Assembly: GCA_021404685.1 (NCBI GenBank) | Contig: QWHC01000003.1 | Location: forward strand, 177,874 to 241,873 | DNA length: 64,000 nt | Direction of reading: 5' to 3' | From: Chloroflexi bacterium CFX4 | GTDB taxonomy: Bacteria > Chloroflexota > Anaerolineae > Aggregatilineales > UBA2796 | Part shown: positions 1 to 8,185 of the stretch, piece by piece | Numbering within the stretch: position 1 is the stretch's first letter | Layout of the letters: every line of letters starts with the position of its first letter | Made by a program: the position numbers and the translations under genes | Notes under the pieces: model-generated | Told to the model about the DNA's origin: nothing | The model's input: the letters and a program-made list of their open reading frames with translations, nothing else | Databases searched by the model: none

Positions 1-1686
1 TGGTAAATGTGTCTCTAGATAGTTAAGCCAATCATCCTCGTATTGAGCGCGAGCACGCACAAAAACTTCAAAGAGTACACGCAGATCAGGGCGGGTGAAG
101 TCGGTGCTGTTCAAAGGCTGCAGGCCGTCTTCCGCCCCAGGCTCATCAGCCGCCAACTGGCGAAAAACGCGCTGTATATCCGCCAGCAGCGTAGGGTACT
201 GCATCAAGGCTGCCATACAGTATTCTTGGAGTGCCTCACCCTGCGAAAGGTTAACAAGCGGTGCTTCTGCAACAGGCGACTCGGCGGCTTGCTCATTGGC
301 GGCAGGCATTCCTTGTTGACGATCAACGCGCTTGGCGCGGTGGTGTTGGGCAGCCCATTCGAGCAGCGCTTTGCCGCTGCCTAAGCGCAGCTTATACGCC
401 AAAAGCTGAACGTTTGCTTGTTGCTGTAGGTTGTTTTCGGTGGCGATCAGCAGCGGCAACAGATCGCGTGCCAGTTGTTCGCGTTCAGCAAGGGTGGCAT
501 TGGCGGGCAGGCTGGCAGCCGCCGCGTTCACCACATATTCCGCAACGCCTTGTGCATTCTCGACCAGAGTGCGCCATGCCTCAGGGTTTTCACGGATCAA
601 GTCGTCAGGGTCTTTGCCCTGTGGCGGAGTTAGCACTTGCAATTCAACGTTCAAACGGCTGGACTCGCGCAATGCGCCGTTTGGATCTACGAAGACACGC
701 GCAATCGAGGCGGCTTGGCGCACTGCCTCTAAGCCGCGTAGCGTAGCGCGCGCGCCCGCCTCGTCAGAATCCAGCGCGAGGATCAGGCGGCGGGCAAAGC
801 GGCTCAGCGTTTTTAGCTGCGCTTGGGTTAGGGCAGTTCCCATCTGCGCCACAACATTGGTGAAGCCGTGCTGATGCGCTTGAATGGCATCCATGTAGCC
901 TTCCACAATGACGGCGACTTCGCCTTCACGAATGCTGCGCCGTGCCTGATGCAAGGCAAAGAGCGTTGCGCTTTTGTCGAAAAGCGGCGTCTGTGGCGAA
1001 TTGAGGTATTTCGGCTGTGCGTCAGGTTTCAGCGCACGCGCACCAAAGCCGATCACCTGTCCACGCTCATCACAGATTGGGATCATCAGCCGATCACGGA
1101 AGCGATCATACAGGCGATCCGACTCTTCTTTGTGCGTCAGGATGCCGACCTCAAGCATCTCTTGTTCGCTGTAGCCAATTTGCTTGAGGCGTTCAAGGGC
1201 AGTTTGCCAGCCGTTCGGCGCGTAGCCAATTTGGAAGTGGGCGAGGGTTGCCTCACTCAGTCCGCGCCGCTGCACATAGGCGCGGGCGTCGGCGGCATCC
1301 GGCGCGTTCAGCAAGCGCTGATGGTAAAAGCGTGCAGCTTCTGTCAACAAACTTCGCAGTTTATCAAGGTGCGTTTCGCGTTGGCGCTGTTCGGGCGTGC
1401 GCTCTTGCAGTTGCACGCCTGCTTTTTCTGCCAGCAGGCGCAGTGCTTCTGCAAAATCTACGTTTTCGCGCCGCCGCACATAATCGAAAATATCGCCGCC
1501 GATGCCACACGCGCCGAAACAGTGCCATGTCTGCGAATCGGGAAAGACGACGAAGGAGGGCGTTTTTTCGTTGTGGAATGGGCAGCAGGCAGTGAAATAG
1601 CGCCCTGCCTTTCGCAGCGCGACGCCATTCTGCGAGATGTACTGCACCAAATCGAGTTTGGCTCGAATTTCTTGGGTAACTGACAA
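1..1686 (-). CDS. dnaG: DNA primase DnaG, C-terminus cut off by the window
   Basis: Primase that makes RNA primers at the replication fork. On the minus strand the frame is open from 1686 to base 1, giving 562 codons, so roughly the last few dozen residues lie outside. The N-terminus carries the CHC2 zinc-binding signature (CPFHNEKTPSF, then WHCFGACGIGGD). The TOPRIM core shows VIVEGYMDA near residue 260 and LALDSDEAG near 303, the acidic metal-binding residues. I chose the TTG at 1684-1686 because a GGAGG lies about 7 nt upstream and the peptide from it (SVTQEIRAKLDLV) matches primase N-termini. The next gene is divergent. Identity is very secure; the start is likely. Confidence 0.95.
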   Translation of the reverse strand, partial: MSVTQEIRAKLDLVQYISQNGVALRKAGRYFTACCPFHNEKTPSFVVFPDSQTWHCFGACGIGGDIFDYVRRRENVDFAEALRLLAEKAGVQLQERTPEQRQRETHLDKLRSLLTEAARFYHQRLLNAPDAADARAYVQRRGLSEATLAHFQIGYAPNGWQTALERLKQIGYSEQEMLEVGILTHKEESDRLYDRFRDRLMIPICDERGQVIGFGARALKPDAQPKYLNSPQTPLFDKSATLFALHQARRSIREGEVAVIVEGYMDAIQAHQHGFTNVVAQMGTALTQAQLKTLSRFARRLILALDSDEAGARATLRGLEAVRQAASIARVFVDPNGALRESSRLNVELQVLTPPQGKDPDDLIRENPEAWRTLVENAQGVAEYVVNAAAASLPANATLAEREQLARDLLPLLIATENNLQQQANVQLLAYKLRLGSGKALLEWAAQHHRAKRVDRQQGMPAANEQAAESPVAEAPLVNLSQGEALQEYCMAALMQYPTLLADIQRVFRQLAADEPGAEDGLQPLNSTDFTRPDLRVLFEVFVRARAQYEDDWLNYLETHLP

Positions 1687-1751
1687 CGCGCCGCCTCCGC
1701 TATGTGGTGTTATTATAGCCGCAGCCAACGCGGTAAACAAGGCACGCTTAT

Positions 1752-1801
1752 GGCAGATGGTGCTAAGGTGCATAGCACCGCGCATGATCTGCCGCTATAA
1801 T
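1752..1801 (+). promoter_or_regulatory. Interrupted inverted repeat and -10 box; probable leaderless promoter
   Basis: Two nested inverted repeats are visible: GGCAGAT (1752-1758) with ATCTGCC (1787-1793), and inside it GGTGCTA (1759-1765) with TAGCACC (1773-1779). Together they could form a 14-bp stem with a 7-nt bulge. A perfect TATAAT sits at 1796-1801, only 7 nt before the ATG at 1809, and no Shine-Dalgarno is visible, so the transcript is probably leaderless. The palindrome would cover the -35 region, suiting an operator. This is inference from position. Confidence 0.55.
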
Positions 1802-1808
1802 TGCGCTT

Positions 1809-2888
1809 ATGCCCTACCCTACCACGCTTCATCTGCCACACGGCAGCTTGCCACTGCCAATTTTCTTGCCGGATGCCACACGCGCCGTTGTGCGGAGCGT
1901 GGATAGCGCTGATCTTGCCGCCTGTGGCGTGGAAGGCTTGGTGATGAGCGCCTTTCACCTGATGCAGCAGCCCGGCTCCAGCACGGTGAAGGCGCTAGGC
2001 GGCTTGCACGGCATGGCAAGCTGGCAGCATCCGATCATCACCGACTCAGGCGGCTTCCAAATCTATTCGCTCATACGGCAAAATCCGCGCTTGGGCAGCC
2101 TCACCAACAAGGGTGCAATCTTTCAGCTTGGCGGCGAAGGGCGCAAGGTCAACCTGACGCCTGAAAAGAGCATCCAGCTTCAGATGAGCTTTGGCGCTGA
2201 TGTGCTGATCTGCCTTGATGACTGCACGCATGTGGACGATGCGCCAAGCGAACAGGCTGAGTCGGTGCGGCGCACAGTGGCATGGGCGAAGCGCTGCAAA
2301 GCAGAATTTGAGCGCCTGCTCAGCGGGCGCAAAGAATCCGCGCCGCGTCCGCTACTCTTTGCTGTGGTGCAAGGCGGCGGCGATCCAGCACTGCGGAAGC
2401 TATGCGCGGAAGAACTGCTATCCATCGGCTTTGATGGCTATGGCTACGGCGGCTTTCCGCTGGATGGCAAGGGCAATCTGCTGCGCGAGATGCTGGCGCT
2501 CACCCGTGAATTGATCCCACCAGCATTCCCAATGCACGCGCTCGGCGTTGGGCAGCCCGTCAATGTGCGCGATTGTGCGCGGCTTGGCTACCAGATTTTC
2601 GATAGCGCCATGCCGACCCGTGATGCGCGGCACGGCAGGCTCTACCGCCTAACCAGCCCTAACATTAGCGGCACAGGCTGGTTGGAATACCTCTACGTGG
2701 GCGATGATAAGCACGTCAAAACGGCACTGCCCATTGACGCCGATTGCGACTGCCCTGCTTGCCGTGTACCCGTTGGCTATCTGCACCATCTCTACAAGAT
2801 TAAGGACGCGCTCTTTATGCGCCTGGCGACCTTGCACAACCTTCGCAGTATGACGCGCCTTGTCGCTTTGCTGAGGCAGTCGCCATGA
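1809..2888 (+). CDS. tRNA-guanine transglycosylase-like protein
   Basis: Family member of the base-exchange enzymes that insert 7-deazaguanine precursors into tRNA. The 359-residue protein spans the TIM-barrel family length. It has TDSGGFQ (D79), LDDCT near 137, VQGG near 187, the nucleophile motif FDSAMPTRDARHG (D265) and a zinc site C313, C315, C318 with HH326-327. It departs from housekeeping Tgt in the stretch after VQGG: GYGYGG replaces the usual YAIGGLSVGE-like segment, so substrate recognition may differ. The stop overlaps the start of the rRNA methyltransferase by 4 nt, so the two are co-translated. It may be the genome's normal Tgt or a specialised paralogue; the window cannot decide. 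Confidence 0.85.
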   Translation: MPYPTTLHLPHGSLPLPIFLPDATRAVVRSVDSADLAACGVEGLVMSAFHLMQQPGSSTVKALGGLHGMASWQHPIITDSGGFQIYSLIRQNPRLGSLTNKGAIFQLGGEGRKVNLTPEKSIQLQMSFGADVLICLDDCTHVDDAPSEQAESVRRTVAWAKRCKAEFERLLSGRKESAPRPLLFAVVQGGGDPALRKLCAEELLSIGFDGYGYGGFPLDGKGNLLREMLALTRELIPPAFPMHALGVGQPVNVRDCARLGYQIFDSAMPTRDARHGRLYRLTSPNISGTGWLEYLYVGDDKHVKTALPIDADCDCPACRVPVGYLHHLYKIKDALFMRLATLHNLRSMTRLVALLRQSP

Positions 2889-3685
2889 GCGAGGCGCTTG
2901 AAGCGCTGATCGCGGCTGTGCTTGCCAGCGGCAAATATGCACAACTTGCGCCCGATTTTGTGCGCGCCGTCGCCATTGATCAACTACGGCGACATCCAAA
3001 GCACAAGGACGCCCTTAAAGCGACCAAGAACAAGCTCCATCAGGTGGCAGCTGCCTATTTTGACGGCAAGTTTGCCTATGGGCGCTGGCTGGCAGAACTT
3101 GCCGAGATGCCACCCGCCGAACGCCGCGCCGCTTGCCGTGCGATCATGGGACAGCACGCCAGCACCCGCGAACGCCTGCCCATCCTCGATGAGCTGTTTG
3201 CCCTTCTGACTGCCAAGCTGCCGCCCATCCGCAACGTGTTGGATATTGCCTGCGGACTCAACCCATTGTGTGCGCTGTGGTTGCCTGATCTGGTGCGCTA
3301 CGACGCTTACGATCTGTATCACGATTTGGCAGATTTCTTGAACGGATTCTTTCGCCTTATCGGTGTGCAAGGCACAGCATATGCCCAAGATGTGCTGGGC
3401 AATCCACCGACGCAGTACGCCGATCTCGCCCTGCTGATGAAGGCATTACCCTGCTTGGCACAATTTGACGGTGCTGCTGCCGAACGCCTTCTAGACAGCC
3501 TGAATGCCGATCACTTGGTGGTCACTTTTCCTGCGCATAGCCTCGGCGGGCGCGCTAAGGGCATGGTGGAGAACTATTCGGCGCGCTTTGAGGCGCTCAT
3601 GGCAGTGCGCGGCTGGCAAACAGAGCGCTTATTGTTCGCTAGTGAAGTCGCCTTCATTGTGACTCGGTCTCACGGTGCTGCATGA
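2885..3685 (+). CDS. ArmA/Rmt-family 16S rRNA m7G1405 methyltransferase homologue
   Basis: Likely S-adenosylmethionine-dependent methyltransferase of the family that modifies G1405 of 16S rRNA and blocks aminoglycosides. The 266-residue length matches (RmtB about 251). Family blocks appear in order: ASGKYAQLAPDFVR near residue 14, the LHQVAAAY helix at 51, HASTRERL at 91-98, the SAM-binding VLDIACGLNPL at 118-128, and TFPAHSLGGRAKGM followed by NYSARFE at 204-226. From memory each block is nearly identical in RmtB. It overlaps the Tgt-like gene by 4 nt (ATGA) and its 3' end overlaps the convergent ABC gene by 32 nt. Base composition matches its neighbours, so recent transfer is not evident. 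Exact target and resistance phenotype are inferred. Confidence 0.88.
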   Translation: MSEALEALIAAVLASGKYAQLAPDFVRAVAIDQLRRHPKHKDALKATKNKLHQVAAAYFDGKFAYGRWLAELAEMPPAERRAACRAIMGQHASTRERLPILDELFALLTAKLPPIRNVLDIACGLNPLCALWLPDLVRYDAYDLYHDLADFLNGFFRLIGVQGTAYAQDVLGNPPTQYADLALLMKALPCLAQFDGAAAERLLDSLNADHLVVTFPAHSLGGRAKGMVENYSARFEALMAVRGWQTERLLFASEVAFIVTRSHGAA

Positions 3686-4457
3686 AATAGGCGTACTCCT
3701 CAAGCACCAAATCTGCCTCGCCATCCATGCGAATGCGCCCTTTATGCAGCCAGATTGCCCGTTGGCAAAGCATTTGCACAGCGCCTGCATCGTGCGAGAC
3801 GAAAAGGATAGTGCGCCCTTCGTCGCGCAGCGCCAACATCCGCGCAATGCATTTCTGCTGGAAGGCAGCATCGCCCACTGCCAGCACTTCATCAAGAAAG
3901 ATGATTTCAGGCAGCACATGGATGGCGATGCTGAAGCCAAGCCGCGCACTCATACCGCTTGAATAATGTTTCACGGCGGTATCTATGAAGGGGCGAATCT
4001 CAGCAAACTCGATGATGTCCTCAATGAAAGGCTCGATTTGGCGCGGCGGAACACCATGAAAGGCAGCGTTCAGATAAATGTTTTTGCGCCCTGAAAGTTC
4101 CGGCAGGAAGCCTGCTTGCAAGCCAATCAGCGAAGCGTAGCGTCCATTCACGCGCACACTGCCTTGTGTTGGGCGCATAATGCCCGAAAGCAGTTTGAGC
4201 AGCGTCGTTTTACCTGAGCCATTCCGCCCGATGATCGCCACCGTCTCGCCGCGCTGCACGCTGAAACTGACGTTGTGCAGGGCATAGAAGGGCTGGACAA
4301 CCTCACGCTGACGGGCAAAACGGCGCAGCAGGGTGAGTGCCTCATGGCGCAGGCTAGGACGGTATTCTGTGCGCGCATACTGCTTATAAACACCTTCGAC
4401 CTGAATGATGGGCGGCTGCTCTAGGGCTGTTTCAGCGTGTTTTTGAAGGGTCATCAT
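3654..4457 (-). CDS. Polysaccharide ABC exporter, ATP-binding subunit (Wzt/TagH-like)
   Basis: ATPase powering export of a lipid-linked polysaccharide or teichoic-acid-like polymer across the membrane. The 267 residues contain the Walker A IGRNGSGKTTLLKLL, the YSSGMSARLGFSIA signature variant typical of the Wzt/TagH group, and Walker B IIFLDEVLAVGD. The long N-terminal extension before the ABC core (YKQYARTEYRPSLRHEAL) is also usual for this group. It lacks a clear C-terminal carbohydrate-binding domain, so substrate recognition may be of the TagH/KpsT kind. The start ATG overlaps the permease stop by 4 nt. Confidence 0.9.
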   Translation of the reverse strand: MMTLQKHAETALEQPPIIQVEGVYKQYARTEYRPSLRHEALTLLRRFARQREVVQPFYALHNVSFSVQRGETVAIIGRNGSGKTTLLKLLSGIMRPTQGSVRVNGRYASLIGLQAGFLPELSGRKNIYLNAAFHGVPPRQIEPFIEDIIEFAEIRPFIDTAVKHYSSGMSARLGFSIAIHVLPEIIFLDEVLAVGDAAFQQKCIARMLALRDEGRTILFVSHDAGAVQMLCQRAIWLHKGRIRMDGEADLVLEEYAYFMQHRETESQ

Positions 4458-5683
4458 GCAAAATCTGCCAACCGTGTTTCGTTCGCCTTGAAATAAGCGT
4501 AGCCCATGTAGAGCAAGGCAAGGGCTGCCACCAATGGATAGTAGAGCGAGAGAGCATCCGGCGCACGCCCATAGACCAGCACATCGCGGAATGCCTGTAA
4601 GACCAACCCAACAGGATTGAGCAGTACAATAAAGCGAAATCGCTCTGGAATGGCACTTACTGGATACAAGATCGGCGTCAGGTAGAACAAAAGCTGCATG
4701 ACGACACCCACGAGTTGCGGAATATCACGGATGATCAGGCTCATGCTGCTGAGGAAGAACATCACGCCGAGCGTGAAACAGATCAGGATGAACAGCAACG
4801 GCGGCAGGTAAATCCACATGGCATTCGGGAAAATGCCATTGAGCGCGTTCACAATCACGAGCGCGATCAGGGTAAAACAGAGGTCAACCAAGCCCTCGCC
4901 TAGTGCCAACAGCACTGTGATTTCGCGTGGGAAGTTGACCTGATTGATGAGTGCCATCTTGCCCAGAATAGCGCCCATGCCGTTGAATATGCCGCTGCTG
5001 AACAAGCCCCACGGCACCAAGCCCGCCAAAAAGAACGAAATGAAAGGTACATCATAGCTGACGCGCAAAAACTGCGAGAATGCCAGCGCCAGCACGCCGC
5101 TCATCGCCAAAGGCAGCAGCACAATCCAAAAAATGCCCACCACCGTTTGGCTGTAGCGCGACTGAATGTTATAGCGCAGCCACAGCCCAAGCAAGGCACG
5201 GTTTTGCCACAGCCGAAAGAGGTGCGCCAGAAAATCGCCGCCATCTTGGGCAGGGTTGACACGGCTTGGGTAGATGATCACACATACACCAAGCAGCACT
5301 GCCGCCAACGCGAAATAGATGAGTTGCAGCTTGGAAAGATTGGGCAGCAGCAGCAGCACACCTAAAACTGTGCCGCCAATGCCAAGCGCTAAGACGCGAA
5401 ACTGCGAACGCGGCGTGAGTAAAGGCGCGAACGGTGTGCGGGCTGCCCACGCTGCCAGCAGATAGGCAACTGCTTGTGCCGCCGCTGCGATCCCATAGAA
5501 AAGCGGCGGTTGCGCGTCGTATTCTGCGCCGAGCGTGTTGCCCCACGGCAGGCGCAGCCGAATTTGCACCGCGATCAGGTGCGCGCCGATCAGAATGGCA
5601 AGGTTGGCGGCGTAGTGCAGGGCGCGCAGGAACGGGCGCTGTGTGTTGAATGTAGGTAAGAACTGTGCCGATGCAAGGTGCAT
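4454..5683 (-). CDS. Polysaccharide ABC exporter, permease subunit (ABC-2 type, Wzm-like)
   Basis: Membrane subunit partner of the downstream ATPase. The C-terminal half (from about residue 150) is a normal ABC-2 permease with RYNIQSRYSQTVVGIFWIVLLPL and about six membrane segments ending near YPLVAALALLYMGYAYFKANE. At 409 residues it is longer than the usual 260 to 280, because about 140 residues with four predicted hydrophobic segments are fused at the front. That extra membrane block is unusual and its role is unknown. Only a weak ribosome site precedes the ATG. Confidence 0.85.
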   Translation of the reverse strand: MHLASAQFLPTFNTQRPFLRALHYAANLAILIGAHLIAVQIRLRLPWGNTLGAEYDAQPPLFYGIAAAAQAVAYLLAAWAARTPFAPLLTPRSQFRVLALGIGGTVLGVLLLLPNLSKLQLIYFALAAVLLGVCVIIYPSRVNPAQDGGDFLAHLFRLWQNRALLGLWLRYNIQSRYSQTVVGIFWIVLLPLAMSGVLALAFSQFLRVSYDVPFISFFLAGLVPWGLFSSGIFNGMGAILGKMALINQVNFPREITVLLALGEGLVDLCFTLIALVIVNALNGIFPNAMWIYLPPLLFILICFTLGVMFFLSSMSLIIRDIPQLVGVVMQLLFYLTPILYPVSAIPERFRFIVLLNPVGLVLQAFRDVLVYGRAPDALSLYYPLVAALALLYMGYAYFKANETRLADFA

Positions 5684-5781
5684 AATGCTTGATTTAGCCG
5701 TTCTGGTTGTGGTTAGGGCGCTTCAAGCATACCATCCGCAGCGCATTTTCTCAACGCGCCTTCTGCCCCATACAGCCACGC

Positions 5782-5809
5782 TTTACAAAATAGCAAGCTG
5801 TGCTATACT
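5782..5809 (+). promoter_or_regulatory. Promoter for ssrA
   Basis: TTTACA (5782-5787) and TATACT (5804-5809) are separated by 16 nt, and the tmRNA 5' end follows 11 nt later. The spacing fits a housekeeping sigma factor with a short leader removed by RNase P. Confidence 0.6.
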
Positions 5810-5820
5810 AGAACATATAG

Positions 5821-6204
5821 GGGGATGAATTAGGCTCGACGGGGAAGGTTGATCGCATATTGCAAGCCGAGGCGCACGCCCTCGTAAAAACGCGCACAAC
5901 TGTAGCTGCGAACACTCGCACTGCACCGGCTCTCGCTCTCGCCGCCTAATCGGCTGAGCCGAGCTAGCTAACCCGAGGGTTAGCCGTCTGTCTGCTTCAG
6001 GTTCGGTTGGAGCAGCCACAGGCGACACCAAGACCGAACTGCTGCGTTGTGACACCGATAAACAGCGCTTAAGATCATCGGTTTGCTGCCCGTAAGACCC
6101 TGTTAGGTGGGGCTGCGGCGGTGAAAAATAAGTAGCCTAACTACGCTTGTAGACGTATGCAGGAGAGCTTTTTCGGACCCGACCTGCAATGGTCGGCATC
6201 TCCA
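5821..6204 (+). ncRNA. ssrA: tmRNA (transfer-messenger RNA)
   Basis: Rescues stalled ribosomes and tags the truncated protein for proteolysis. The 5' GGGGATG (5821-5827) pairs with CATCTCC (6197-6203) as a 7-bp acceptor stem, followed by the family-typical CTCGACGGGG. The tag frame resumes at GCG 5908-5910 after the GTAGCT element and reads ANTRTAPALALAA, stopping at TAA 5947-5949; the hydrophobic ALALAA end is the ClpXP-type degron. The TTTTTCGGAC stretch leads into the T-arm (CCGAC pairing with GTCGG). CCA is not encoded: the discriminator A6204 is followed by CTC. The T-loop looks slightly non-standard. Length 384 nt is normal. Confidence 0.93.
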
Positions 6205-6215
6205 CTCAACAAACG

Positions 6216-6249
6216 GCGCGGATCATTCCCGCGCTGTTTTGTTTGGTTT
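6216..6249 (+). terminator. Rho-independent terminator of ssrA
   Basis: GCGCGG (6216-6221) pairs with CCGCGC (6229-6234) across a 7-nt loop, followed by TGTTTTGTTTGGTTT. It begins 12 nt after the mature tmRNA end. Confidence 0.7.
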
Positions 6250-6617
6250 ACCCGACATTTCATAAGGCGCGAATCAGCCGTCTGTGCGCCACAAAAAGCC
6301 TTTATGTGTGACCAACAACAGTCAATATCACAAGGCTTTCTCAATGTTTTGTTGCGCCTAATTTTTGCCCACACTGTGCTGTGATTCGGCACTTTTGGCA
6401 GCTTTGGCAAAAGCCCGCGTTTGGCAGACTGCTGCCCTTTAAGCCGTTTAAGCCCATCAGCACTTGGAAAATGACCATCGTGAAGCCCTTAACAAAGCAT
6501 TGTCTCAACGTAACCAAAAGGGAAGGCATACCGAAAGCCATTATCGGTTTGTAACATAAAGATCACGCAAAGCTAACCGAACAAGTGTGCGTAAATCTTG
6601 ATTCTAGGCACGCTCAC

Positions 6618-6646
6618 TTGACAGACAGCCCGAAGGCACGCATGAT
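6618..6646 (+). promoter_or_regulatory. Candidate promoter for the HU gene
   Basis: A consensus TTGACA (6618-6623) is followed after 17 nt by CATGAT (6641-6646), a 4-of-6 match to the -10 consensus. A GAAGGAG ribosome site lies further down, before the ATG at 6700. Confidence 0.45.
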
Positions 6647-6699
6647 AGAGGCTGTACTCTTGTTAAGAGTTTGAGCATTAGTGAAGGAGCTACCCTCCA

Positions 6700-7023
6700 A
6701 TGCAAAAGACGGAATTGGTCAAAGCAATCGCGGATAAGACGGGACAGAGCCAAAAAGCTGTTGGCGAAGTCGTAGGCGCACTCACCGATATTATCACTGC
6801 GACCCTCAAGTCAGGTGACAAGGTGACGCTCACCGGTTTCGGCACCTTTGAAGTGCGCGAGAAAAAAGCCCGCACTGGCACGAACCCAAGCACCCGCGAG
6901 AAAATCCAAATTCCCGCCGGCAAGAGTGTCAAGTTCAGTGTCGGTGCCACGCTAAAAAGCGAAGTGACCGGCAAGGCATCAGCCAAGAAAGCTGCGAAGA
7001 AAGCTCCGAAGAAGAAGAAGTAA
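6700..7023 (+). CDS. hup: HU-family DNA-binding protein
   Basis: Small nucleoid-associated protein that bends and compacts DNA as a dimer. MQKTELVKAIADKTG opens the helical dimerisation body, and VTLTGFGTFEVREKKARTGTNP gives the saddle and beta-arm with the conserved proline region near residues 65-70. The 107 residues exceed the usual 90 because of a lysine/alanine tail (KKAAKKAPKKKK), a histone-H1-like extension also found in other bacterial HUs. A good GAAGGAG site precedes the ATG. It stands alone and converges on the ribokinase gene. Confidence 0.95.
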   Translation: MQKTELVKAIADKTGQSQKAVGEVVGALTDIITATLKSGDKVTLTGFGTFEVREKKARTGTNPSTREKIQIPAGKSVKFSVGATLKSEVTGKASAKKAAKKAPKKKK

Positions 7024-7046
7024 GCGCACGGCTGGCTGAGGTCATC

Positions 7047-7076
7047 CACGCGCCTGTGTTCGACCACGGGCGCGTG
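7047..7076. terminator. Hairpin between convergent hup and ribokinase genes
   Basis: CACGCGCCTGTG (7047-7058) pairs with CACGGGCGCGTG (7065-7076) over a TTCGAC loop: 12 bp with one G-U pair. There is no strong T-run on either side, so it is a terminator-like or convergent-gap hairpin rather than a classic intrinsic terminator. Confidence 0.45.
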
Positions 7077-7081
7077 TGATT

Positions 7082-7996
7082 CTAGGCGCGGTGCAGCAAT
7101 GCCTCAACTGCCTCGCGGCGCGGCAACGAAGGCTCAGCACCCATGACCGTACATGCCAACGCGCCACAGGCCGCCGCACGGCGTAAAGCTGCCTCTAGCG
7201 GTTCGGCAGCGGCGAGGGCAGCCACCAAGCCGCCCACGAAAGCATCCCCTGCCCCTGTTGTATCCATGGCATGAACGGTAAAGGCAGGCACAGAGCGCAT
7301 CGGTTGGTTGGCGCGCACGCAAAATGCACCACGTGCACCGAGCGTCACCACCACCATGCCAACGCCTGCACGTAAGACGCGCCGTGCGTCTATTTCTGGC
7401 TCATGCGCCGCTTCCGACAAAATGGCGCTGATCTCATCGCGGTTTGCCACCAGAATATCCACTTGCGCTAACAATTCGGCGGGCAAAGGGCGCGCCGGGG
7501 CAGGCACAAGCACAACCTGCGCGCCTGCTTGCCGCGCTAAGCGCGCTGCGGTTAACACACTTTCCAGTGGAACTTCAAGCTGCATCAGGGCAAGCTGAGC
7601 ACCTGCAAATGCGGCGCGTGCAGCCTCAACATCAGCGGGCTTTAGCGCGCCATTGGCACCTTCCGCCAGCAGGATGAAATTTTCGGCGCTGCGCTCAACC
7701 ACAATATTGGCAACGCCTGAGGGCATGTTCGGCGTATTGAGCAACCATCTATCCTCAATGCCTTCGCGGCGTGCCACGGCGCGCAACGTCTCGGCAAAAG
7801 AATCGCTGCCCACACGCCCGATCAAGCGCACACGGCAGCCTTGCCGCGCTGCTGCAATCGCCTGATTCAAGCCCTTGCCACCGATGAATGTCTCAAAAGT
7901 GTGTGCGCGGCGCGTCTCGCCCGCCTTAGGGAAGCGATCCACACGCATCACCAAATCCATATTCAGCGAACCGACCACAACAATCGTGCCTGCCAT
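7082..7996 (-). CDS. PfkB-family sugar kinase, ribokinase-like
   Basis: ATP-dependent kinase of the ribokinase fold, probably phosphorylating ribose or another pentose. The 304-residue protein has the first PfkB signature (GGKGLNQAIAAARQG, near residue 39) and the second signature with the catalytic base and anion hole, DTTGAGDAFVGGLVAAL, near 245. An N-terminal VVGSLNMDLVMRVDRFPKAGET strongly favours ribokinase. No ribose transporter or repressor lies beside it, so the substrate is inferred. Confidence 0.88.
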   Translation of the reverse strand: MAGTIVVVGSLNMDLVMRVDRFPKAGETRRAHTFETFIGGKGLNQAIAAARQGCRVRLIGRVGSDSFAETLRAVARREGIEDRWLLNTPNMPSGVANIVVERSAENFILLAEGANGALKPADVEAARAAFAGAQLALMQLEVPLESVLTAARLARQAGAQVVLVPAPARPLPAELLAQVDILVANRDEISAILSEAAHEPEIDARRVLRAGVGMVVVTLGARGAFCVRANQPMRSVPAFTVHAMDTTGAGDAFVGGLVAALAAAEPLEAALRRAAACGALACTVMGAEPSLPRREAVEALLHRA

Positions 7997-8185
7997 AGCG
8001 CCTGCGCCTTTCTAGCCCGTATTGTAGCGCAAGGGTGCGCCACAGCGCGCCAAAGTTTGTGGATTCACACGGAATAGGTGTTTATGGCGTGTGAGAGGCA
8101 TAATGGCGCGTTTGGCAGCGTCACAAATCCATCACAGTGGCACAGATTGTTTTTAGTTCGTTACCCACAGCAGCGCTAAAATAAA

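Larger units (their letters stand above)
6205..6699. other. Intergenic stretch between ssrA and the HU gene
   Basis: Apart from the terminator right after ssrA and the HU promoter near 6618, I see no convincing gene. Short open frames on both strands have no start signal and no recognisable family. The base composition is somewhat more AT-rich than the neighbouring genes. Confidence 0.6.

Noticed and set aside
43..1683. Several open frames on the plus strand over 1-1683
   Set aside because: They are antisense shadows of dnaG, which has conserved zinc and TOPRIM motifs on the minus strand.
6141..6541. Minus-strand open frames downstream of ssrA
   Set aside because: They overlap the 3' end of tmRNA and its terminator and show no family signal.
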